Assembly: GCA_020854915.1 (NCBI GenBank)
Contig: JAHKLT010000027.1
Location: 54,438-118,437, forward strand
Origin: Methanobacteriaceae archaeon
GTDB taxonomy: Archaea > Methanobacteriota > Methanobacteria > Methanobacteriales > Methanobacteriaceae
Direction: 5' to 3'
Length of the DNA stretch: 64,000 bases
How positions within the stretch are numbered: the stretch's first letter is position 1; every line of letters starts with the position of its first letter. The notes under the pieces are model-generated. The model saw only the letters and a list, made by a program, of their open reading frames with translations, had not been told where the DNA came from and ran no database searches. Position numbers and translations under genes: made by a program. Shown piece by piece: positions 9,392-16,375 of the stretch.

Positions 9392-10156
9392 CTAATTACC
9401 AATAACAAAAGTTGAATTAAAATTTTTTAAAAGATTTATTGCAGAAAATGCAGCTAGTACACTAGTTTTAGGATTAGCATTACATGGTAAATTCATAACT
9501 TTTGTATGAAATTCTCCAAATTCTCCTTTAATTATAATTTCATGAATATTACGTGAAACATTTGGATCTACAATAATTTTAACATCTATATCTCTTTTAC
9601 ATGCTAAACTAATAGCTGCAGCAACATTTATATTAACTGGAAATTTTTTAACAGCTTCAGAAGCCTTACCCTCAAAAAGAACTTCTTCTTTTTTACTATC
9701 TTTACCTAAAGATTTAGGAGATTTACGAGTTATAAGAGAAGTTTCTGTTAAATTCAAATTAGCTACTGCCCTAATACCATCTAATCCAACAACAGCACCA
9801 GAAGGAGCATGAATTTTAGTATTATTCTCTTTAGCTATTTTTATTAAATTTTCTCTTAATTCTATATCCATTAAAGATCCAATACTCATAATAATAATAT
9901 CTTTACCTTTTTCAAGGACTTTTGAAGCATAAGTTTTTACAGATGAAGGTGAAGCAGCTTCTAAAACTAAATCTACTTTATCAATCATCTCATCAAAACT
10001 AAGAACAGCTATTCCACCAGCAATATTTGCTAAATTCTCTGCTCTTTCAATATCATTATCAAAAAAATAGCTTAAATCAATATCTAAATTATCAGAGACA
10101 ATATTTGTAACGATTATATTAGATATTGCTCCACAGCCTAAAATTCCAATCTTCAT
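9392..10156 (-). CDS. nadX: L-aspartate dehydrogenase NadX
   Basis: NadX oxidises L-aspartate to iminoaspartate with NAD(P), feeding NadA in de novo NAD synthesis and replacing L-aspartate oxidase in anaerobes. The 254-residue protein opens with the Rossmann motif KIGILGCGAISN. It contains the family-typical VDLVLEAASPSSVKTYASKV, KDIIIMSIGSLMD, HAPSGAVVGLDGIRA and a C-terminal NPKTSVLAAFSAINLLK. Its partners NadA (34862-35779) and NadC (32244-33077) are also in the window but at separate loci. It heads the probable nadX-thg1-JAMM transcript. Confidence 0.93.
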   Translation of the reverse strand: MKIGILGCGAISNIIVTNIVSDNLDIDLSYFFDNDIERAENLANIAGGIAVLSFDEMIDKVDLVLEAASPSSVKTYASKVLEKGKDIIIMSIGSLMDIELRENLIKIAKENNTKIHAPSGAVVGLDGIRAVANLNLTETSLITRKSPKSLGKDSKKEEVLFEGKASEAVKKFPVNINVAAAISLACKRDIDVKIIVDPNVSRNIHEIIIKGEFGEFHTKVMNLPCNANPKTSVLAAFSAINLLKNFNSTFVIGN

Positions 10157-10213
10157 AAAATCAATATTATGTATAATTTTTATTTTATTTAAAATTTAAA
10201 AAAAGAAAAATAA

Positions 10214-10603
10214 TTATTGTTCTTTTGGAATTTCTCTAATTTCTTGTTCTACTTGTTTATGAGGAATATTATCCATATCAGGAGCAGAGTGAGATGTATT
10301 TGGTTTTCGAATATCTCTTGGGTCTATTAACATGATATCATTGATAGCTTGAACTTTATCAAAATCTATAGTTAATAAATCATCTTTATAATTTCGAACT
10401 CCTTCCTCTTCAGGAACTAATTGAAATCCCCTTTTCCAAATATCTTTAATTCCTACTTGCTTTTTCTCAAGCTCTATAGCATTAACTTGTAATTTTGAGA
10501 TTGTACCTAATCTAATATTAAGAACAACATCTGCAACTCTTCCTACATATTGCCCAGTAATTGTATAAATATCTAAATTATAAAGATTTGAAACTTCTAC
10601 CAT
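10214..10603 (-). CDS. PRC-barrel domain protein
   Basis: This small protein (129 residues from the ATG at 10603) has one N-terminal PRC-barrel domain: VSNLYNLDIYTITGQYVGRV, ADVVLNIRLGTISKL, then DIWKRGFQLVPEEEGVRNYK. A polar tail ends in REIPKEQ. In archaea, short PRC-barrel proteins include homologues of the CdvB-associated and photoreaction-centre H-like folds; the role of this one is unknown. GGTGAAAAA directly precedes the chosen ATG, which makes the longer reading to 10654 unlikely. It is transcribed alone. Confidence 0.85.
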   Translation of the reverse strand: MVEVSNLYNLDIYTITGQYVGRVADVVLNIRLGTISKLQVNAIELEKKQVGIKDIWKRGFQLVPEEEGVRNYKDDLLTIDFDKVQAINDIMLIDPRDIRKPNTSHSAPDMDNIPHKQVEQEIREIPKEQ

Positions 10604-10868
10604 TTTTTCACCCATGACACATAAAAACATTATTAAAATAAATTTTTGATGCAAATATTAACTTATTATAGTTTAAGTTAAGATAATATATAATGTTTTT
10701 TTATTAGTATAAATAGTTTGTGTTTAAATAACTATAATCCCTAATATTTCTATTAAATTAAAGAAAATAATGTTAAACATCAAATAAAAACAAAAACAAA
10801 AAAATAATGAAAAATTTTAAAAAATATAAATTTTATAAATAAACATAATACTTTAAAGAAGGAATTAT

Positions 10869-11594
10869 ATGTGGGATACAAGTAAAGATTATAGAATTTT
10901 AATAGCTAAAAAATCAAAAGATTTATATGTAAAAACTATAGAAGTTGGAATCTTTAGAGGACATTGGAATAAAAAAATGGCTATTGATACTGGTAAAAAA
11001 ATGGATAATGACTTTCAATCATTATTGTACTCATACCTTGAAGGAGATAACCTTAGCAACTCTGAAGATGTTCAAAAATTAAGAGATAAATCTATGGAAA
11101 TTATTAAATATTTAGGTGGTGAAAACTGGAGTAATGTTTTTCTAGATTCCAGCCCTAAAGAAGATAGAGAAAAAACAATAGAGAATATAGCAAAAGTAAA
11201 GTTCTTTTTAGATACAATATTAGGTCTTAAAAATAGATTAAGCTTAGGTCCAATTAATGATCCTATAGTAGGAATTGATATAAAACTTGGAGAGGTAATG
11301 AGTGTTACAAAACATTCAAATAGTGATAATTTAATGATTTGCAATGTGAATCTTGGAAAAAGAGCTGTAACTGTAGTTACAAATGATTTAAAAGTTAAAG
11401 AAGGAAATAAAGTTGGTGTATCTCTTCTTCCACCCCAAAATCTTATGGGAATTACTAGTGAAGGAATGTTTTTAGGTATGAATGGAAGTATTTTAAAAGA
11501 TGTTCAGGGAGAACTTGGTGAAATACCCAAAGGAATACCAATGGAATCATTAAATGAAACAAGAAATTTAATTGAAAGTTTCCTTAAAAGTTAA
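10869..11594 (+). CDS. tRNA-binding (EMAP/MetRS-C type OB-fold) domain protein
   Basis: This 241-residue protein has a C-terminal tRNA-binding OB fold at about 130-215: VGIDIKLGEVMSVTKHSNSD, LMICNVNLG, then LMGITSEGMFLGMNG, the signature seen in the C-terminal domain of MetRS and in Arc1p/EMAPII. The N-terminal 120 residues (WDTSKDYRILIAKKSKDLYV ...) form a helical domain typical of the stand-alone archaeal version. It probably binds tRNA or acts as an accessory factor for an aminoacyl-tRNA synthetase; the partner is unknown. AAGGAATTAT precedes the ATG. Its last 4 bases overlap the end of the convergent aldehyde dehydrogenase gene. Confidence 0.85.
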   Translation: MWDTSKDYRILIAKKSKDLYVKTIEVGIFRGHWNKKMAIDTGKKMDNDFQSLLYSYLEGDNLSNSEDVQKLRDKSMEIIKYLGGENWSNVFLDSSPKEDREKTIENIAKVKFFLDTILGLKNRLSLGPINDPIVGIDIKLGEVMSVTKHSNSDNLMICNVNLGKRAVTVVTNDLKVKEGNKVGVSLLPPQNLMGITSEGMFLGMNGSILKDVQGELGEIPKGIPMESLNETRNLIESFLKS

Positions 11595-13003
11595 CGAATA
11601 TTTAATCCAATTAATTTCGTTTTACACATATCTTCTACTGCATATTTAACTCCTTCTTTTCCAATACCACTATCTTTAAAACCACCAAAAGGCATATTAT
11701 CTGTTCTAAAAGTAGATTGTTTATTTATAAAAACAGAACCAGTCTCGATTTCATTGGCACATTTTAAAGCATTTTTATAATTTTCAGTGAAAACACCAGC
11801 TTGCAGGGCAAAATTAGAAGAATTAGCTATTTTAATAGCTTCTTCAGTTGATGATACTTTAATTAATGGAGCTACAGGACCAAAAGTTTCATTGATAACT
11901 AAATCCATATCAGGATTAACATTTCCAATTACTGTTGGTTCTAAAAATGCATTATTTCTTTTTCCACCAATTAAAATTTCTGCACCATTTTTTTCTGCAT
12001 TTAAAATAGATTCTTCAACTGCAATAGCTGATTTTTCATCAATTAAAGGACCTATATCAGTATTTTCATCCATTGGATCTCCGATTTTTAATTTACTTGT
12101 TTCTTTAACAAAGAAGTTAGTAAACTCATCATAAACATCCTCATGAACAATAATTCGTTTGACACCCATACAAACTTGTCCTGCATTTAAAAAAGATCCT
12201 AATATTCCTCCTTTAACAGCTTCTACAATATTTGCATCATTTAAAACAACCAAAGGATCATTGCCACCAAGCTCTAATGTTATTTTTTTCATAGCTGCTT
12301 TAGAAGATATTAAACGACCAACATTTACACTACCTGTAAATGAGATTTTATCAACACTAGAAGATTCAACAAGTTCATTTCCAACATCACTACCAAAACC
12401 TGTTAAAGAATTTAAAACACCATTTGGAAATTCATGAGCAATAATTTCAAGCATTTTTAAAGCTGCAAGAGGTGCCTGAATTGAAGGTTTCAAAATAACA
12501 GTATTTTTACTTGCAATAGCTGGAGCAATTTTATGAATAGATAAATTTACTGGATAATTAAATGGTGTAATAGCCCCTACAACACCTAATGGAATTTTCT
12601 TTGTAAAAGCAAAAAATCCTTTTCCATTGATTCCAGCATCTAATGGGACAGTTTCACCATAAATTCTTTTAGCTTCTTCAGCTGATAATTTTAATGTTTC
12701 TATTGATCTTTCCATTTCAGTTAATGATTCTTTAATAGGTTTTCCAACTTCTTTTGTTATAGTTTCTGCTAAAGATTTCTTATTTTTTTTTAAATTTTCA
12801 TAAGCATCATACAATCTATTTGAAATTTTACGAGCAGACATTTCTTGAATTGATTTTTTAGCATTGTTTGCAGAATTAATTGCATTAAAAACATCTTTTT
12901 TACTAGCTATTGGAATTTCATCAATAATTTCATCATTATATGGATTTCTAACATTATACTTACTATTATTTGAAATTTTTTCTCCATTAATCAATATTTC
13001 CAT
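11591..13003 (-). CDS. NAD-dependent aldehyde dehydrogenase, probable lactaldehyde dehydrogenase (CofA-like)
   Basis: This 470-residue member of the aldehyde dehydrogenase superfamily has the Rossmann-like GSVNVGR, the catalytic-base region LELGGNDPLVVL and the nucleophile Cys in FLNAGQVCMGVKR, followed by ETFGPVAPL. In methanogens the closest characterised relative is lactaldehyde dehydrogenase, which oxidises L-lactaldehyde to lactate for the side chain of coenzyme F420. This assignment is by family resemblance, and a generic non-phosphorylating glyceraldehyde-3-phosphate dehydrogenase is the main alternative. GGGGTTTTAAA lies just before the ATG. It stands upstream of no obvious partner; the pilin-like gene ends up 15 bp before it on the same strand. 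Confidence 0.85.
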   Translation of the reverse strand: MEILINGEKISNNSKYNVRNPYNDEIIDEIPIASKKDVFNAINSANNAKKSIQEMSARKISNRLYDAYENLKKNKKSLAETITKEVGKPIKESLTEMERSIETLKLSAEEAKRIYGETVPLDAGINGKGFFAFTKKIPLGVVGAITPFNYPVNLSIHKIAPAIASKNTVILKPSIQAPLAALKMLEIIAHEFPNGVLNSLTGFGSDVGNELVESSSVDKISFTGSVNVGRLISSKAAMKKITLELGGNDPLVVLNDANIVEAVKGGILGSFLNAGQVCMGVKRIIVHEDVYDEFTNFFVKETSKLKIGDPMDENTDIGPLIDEKSAIAVEESILNAEKNGAEILIGGKRNNAFLEPTVIGNVNPDMDLVINETFGPVAPLIKVSSTEEAIKIANSSNFALQAGVFTENYKNALKCANEIETGSVFINKQSTFRTDNMPFGGFKDSGIGKEGVKYAVEDMCKTKLIGLNIR

Positions 13004-13018
13004 TTTAAAACCCCTAAA

Positions 13019-13219
13019 TTAATTTAAATAATTTATTATTTCATTAACTTTATTATTAAATCTATTTACTTCATTTGATTTAATTTCACTTGTAAAATCA
13101 TTTAAATAATTCTTATAAAAGAATATAGCTATTAAAACAACTACAATAATTCCTCCAAAAAGTAAAATCATTTCAGCTCCTCCTTGAGCATCTTCATCAT
13201 ATAAAAATATTTCAAACAT
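13019..13219 (-). CDS. Class III signal peptide pilin-like protein
   Basis: This 66-residue protein opens with a short acidic leader, MFEIFLYDEDAQGG, then AEMILLFGGIIVVVLIAIFF. The DAQGGAE-type junction followed by a hydrophobic helix is the archaeal class III (DUF361) signal that is cleaved by the prepilin peptidase EppA. After processing, almost nothing but the hydrophobic pilin helix and a short polar tail remain. It is encoded immediately after the TadC/GspF gene: the stop of that gene (TGA) is embedded in TTGAGGTTAC, which is also the ribosome binding site for this one. It is therefore probably a pilus-like subunit assembled by that platform protein. Confidence 0.82.
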   Translation of the reverse strand: MFEIFLYDEDAQGGAEMILLFGGIIVVVLIAIFFYKNYLNDFTSEIKSNEVNRFNNKVNEIINYLN

Positions 13220-13228
13220 TGTGTAACC

Positions 13229-14134
13229 TCAATATAAAAGAAAATTTCCTGCGAAATTTGAAATTAAATAAAAAATCAAATAAGCTATCGTTGTTAAAGG
13301 AATAGAAAATTTTAAACCTTTTTTCAAGTCCCCATATAAAACTAAACCAATAATAAAACCTACTAAAATAGAATGAATTATAACATATGATTCTGCAGCT
13401 ATAACAGCAGTAGATATAAGTTCACTAGTTCTTCCAAGATTTGACATAAATTTTGAATAAATACTAACCATTCCAAGAGAAAAAGGACATGCTATAATTG
13501 CAGATATTACTAAAAACATAATAGCCATCATAACAGCAGATCTTCTCTCTCTTTTTAATATCATCATCACCCGTAAATCATTTGAAATATCTTCTATAAC
13601 TCCTGCAAGGCTAGTTCCACTTTTTCTACCTTCTAAAATAATCGTAAAAGCTCTTTTTAATTCTTTTGAATTTAATCTAATTACAAAGGAATTCCATGCT
13701 TCATCAAAGTTTTTACCCATTTTTATTTCTAAAATTGTTCTTTTAATCTCATCATATAATGAACCTGAGCTATAACTTGAAATATTTTCCATTGCATTTT
13801 CAAAACTTAAACCAACACGTAAAACTGAAGAAAAACGTCTTAAAAAATCTGGGCTTTCTTTCTCGATTTCATTAATTCTTTGTTCTTTTTTTATTAAAGT
13901 ATAAGAAATAAAAAGAGGAATAATAAAAAAAGGTAATATCAATGAAATAAAATCTAAGTTTAGTAAATTTATTAAAATTAATAATATTACTTCAAATGAA
14001 AAAATAGCTATTATTAAAAGACTTAATAGTTGTAATGGATTTATGATAATTCCACCAGATAATAAAAAATCTTGTAGCTTGATTAAATGTTTCTCAGGTA
14101 TATTCTCTTCTAAAAAATTATCTAAAACATTCAT
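13229..14134 (-). CDS. TadC/GspF-type pilus assembly platform membrane protein
   Basis: This 301-residue integral membrane protein has the type II/IV secretion F-domain: cytoplasmic ESPDFLRRFSSVLRVGLSF, ENAMENISSYSSG, then KELKRAFTIILEGRKSGTSL. It is flanked by N-terminal hydrophobic segments (about 33-90) and C-terminal ones (about 200-300). It would be the inner-membrane platform of an archaeal type IV pilus-like machine. The partner secretion ATPase is not in the window. Downstream lies the class III signal peptide protein, translationally coupled; together they form a minimal pilin-platform unit. Confidence 0.88.
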   Translation of the reverse strand: MNVLDNFLEENIPEKHLIKLQDFLLSGGIIINPLQLLSLLIIAIFSFEVILLILINLLNLDFISLILPFFIIPLFISYTLIKKEQRINEIEKESPDFLRRFSSVLRVGLSFENAMENISSYSSGSLYDEIKRTILEIKMGKNFDEAWNSFVIRLNSKELKRAFTIILEGRKSGTSLAGVIEDISNDLRVMMILKRERRSAVMMAIMFLVISAIIACPFSLGMVSIYSKFMSNLGRTSELISTAVIAAESYVIIHSILVGFIIGLVLYGDLKKGLKFSIPLTTIAYLIFYLISNFAGNFLLY

Positions 14135-14192
14135 AGAAATAATAATACTTTCTTTAATATAAAGTATTACTTATTTTTGAATACAATATTAT

Positions 14193-15215
14193 CTAATTAA
14201 TAATATGTTCTAAATCACCGATAATTTTACCTTTGTTTTGAACATGAATTGTATCTTCAATTCTAACACCAAAATTGCCTTCTAAATAAATTCCAGGTTC
14301 AACTGTTAAAACCATATTCTTTTCTAGAATAGTATCATCTTTTATAGAAAAATTCGGAGCTTCATGAATATCTAAACCTAAACTATGACCAGTAGAATGT
14401 ATGAAGTTTTTTTCATAACCATACTCACTTATAATATCCCTAGCTATTTTATCTATATCCAAACATTTGACACCAGGTTTAATAGATTTAATAGCTTTAT
14501 TATGAGATTCTAAAACTATATCAAAAATTTCATGCTCTTTTTCAGTATAAACAATAGTTCTAGTATTATCAGAACAATAACCCATATACTTCGCACCCCA
14601 GTCAATTAAAATAGGTTCACCTAAACTTTTATTTTCTGGTGTAGAATGTGGAAGACTTGAATTAGAACCCGTTGCAATTATAGTATCAAAAGATTCGCTT
14701 TCAGCACCATTATTTCTCATGATTCTACCAAGCTCATATGCAAGTTCTGATTCAGTTTTAGATTTATTTAATAAGATATTTAGCTCTTTAAATGAATTTT
14801 GAGCTATTTTAGTAGCTTTTGTGATTTTATTGATTTCATCTTTTGACTTGATCATCCTTTCATTATTTATAAAAGTCTCAATACTTAAATCAAAATCATT
14901 ATTGAATTTTTCATAAAGATTTATTGGTAAACTTGGTTCAACAGCTATTTTAGAAATATTTTCTTCTTTTAAGATTTCATTTAACTTAGAAAATGATTCA
15001 AATTCTATAATATCAATTGAAGAATTATTTTTAGCTATTTCCATATCCATTTTAGATGTAAAAATTATTGGATCATCTTTTATAATACAAAAGGCAAAAC
15101 TAGTTGGAAAATAATTAGAAATATAAGCTATGTTAGTGAACTGATTTAATAAATAAGCATCATAATCCTTTTCTTTTAGATTTTTTAAAATATTTTCGAT
15201 ATGTTGACAAGTCAC
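14193..15215 (-). CDS. pepQ: M24 family aminopeptidase (Xaa-Pro dipeptidase-like)
   Basis: This 340-residue creatinase-fold metallopeptidase removes N-terminal residues before proline or cleaves X-Pro dipeptides. All five metal ligands are visible: Asp in LIDWGAKY, Asp in CSDNTRTIVY, His in STGHSLGLDIHEAP, Glu in LTVEPGIY and Glu in VRIEDTIHV. The N-terminal creatinase-like domain occupies about 1-120. GTG at 15215 is chosen because AGGTGA lies six bases upstream; a GTG at 15224 would fall inside that site. It is cytoplasmic and monocistronic by its spacing. Confidence 0.92.
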   Translation of the reverse strand: MTCQHIENILKNLKEKDYDAYLLNQFTNIAYISNYFPTSFAFCIIKDDPIIFTSKMDMEIAKNNSSIDIIEFESFSKLNEILKEENISKIAVEPSLPINLYEKFNNDFDLSIETFINNERMIKSKDEINKITKATKIAQNSFKELNILLNKSKTESELAYELGRIMRNNGAESESFDTIIATGSNSSLPHSTPENKSLGEPILIDWGAKYMGYCSDNTRTIVYTEKEHEIFDIVLESHNKAIKSIKPGVKCLDIDKIARDIISEYGYEKNFIHSTGHSLGLDIHEAPNFSIKDDTILEKNMVLTVEPGIYLEGNFGVRIEDTIHVQNKGKIIGDLEHIIN

Positions 15216-15318
15216 AAGATTCACCTAATATTAAGATTAGTTTTAATCTTTAAAATATTTTTTTAAAATAGCTATTTTAAAGTAATAAGTTCAAATATTC
15301 TGAATGTTTTTGAAGAAA

Positions 15319-15587
15319 CTAATTTAAGACTCTATTATTATAATCTTCCTGATCTTCATCATTTTTTTTATGTATTTATAAGAACAATAACCACAACAAT
15401 CAGAACTACCATGATTAGTCATAGTTTTTCAAATAAAAACTACAATCTTTATCTCTAAATCTTCAGGAAGTATATGTAATATATATAATGTAAAAATATC
15501 TAATTCATATTAAGTTTCAGTATTTTCAACAAAATATTCATAATTAATGAATTTTTCTTTAAAATTGAATTTCTCATATATAATCAC
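15319..15587 (-). pseudogene. Decayed small protein with a CCxxC motif
   Basis: A minus-strand frame beginning at GTG (15587) runs about 75 codons with protein-like content: VIIYEKFNFKEKFINYEYFV, LPEDLEIKIVVF, then MTNHGSSDCCGYCSYKYIKK. It is broken by one TAA and one TGA, and then probably by slippage in an A8 tract, after which another frame reads NDEDQEDYNNRVLN and stops. AGTGAT lies at the 5' end as a possible ribosome binding site. The parent family is not identifiable; the Cys cluster suggests metal binding. Confidence 0.4.
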
Positions 15588-16375
15588 TTTGAAATATATT
15601 TATTTTATTTTTTAAAGGATATAATCTTTTTTAAGTGTGAAAATTTTTAAATTATGAGAAAATTAAAGACAAAAAAGAGTAATTAGTACAAAAATAACTT
15701 AAACTATAGTCACATAAGAATGATTAAAACTTATTTTTAAGGATAATATCGTTCCTACAAGAGGTGGTAAAAATCAAAAATAGTAATTTTGGAAAAGTTC
15801 ATTTCTATCTTAAAATTGGTCATTGAGACAGTAAAGTAACTATTATATTGTGTTACCAAACTTTTTCATATAAATGCATGTTTTATTTATATATAGATAT
15901 TAAATTAATTAAAAAATATTAGGTAATCAACTATAAAGAGATTAATTTTCCATTACTATTATCCAAATTATGATATATTTCTAAAAATATATAATTTTTT
16001 GATTTATTCTCCACCTTTTTATTCAAATAACATTAATTAAAAATAATCACTACAATAAAGATATTTGAAGTCAATTTAGAAATTAAAAATCAAAAGAAAT
16101 CTGTTAAAATTAAATATAGCATTTTTATTTTTAAAAATAGATTTATATATTTTTAATAATCTTTAAGCTATTTTTATCAATGATGTATTTTAATAATTTA
16201 ATATATAGATCATTAACTTTTAAAAGTACTGTTTAAGATTATAGATTATTTAAATAAAAAATTCATTAAATAAAATTAATAAAAAAAGAATTATTTTTAC
16301 TTTTAATAATAGCTATCTTTTAGTAAATACAATTAAAAAAAAAATTAAAAAAAAGAAAAAAAAGATAATTTAAAA
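15588..16375. other. Gene-free AT-rich stretch
   Basis: About 790 bp before the second adhesin gene's 3' end. I see no credible frame, RNA gene or strong repeat, only scattered A/T runs and one copy of the ATAGCTAT palindrome (16309). A few plus-strand stretches near 15730-15800 look faintly coding but are full of stops. Confidence 0.5.
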
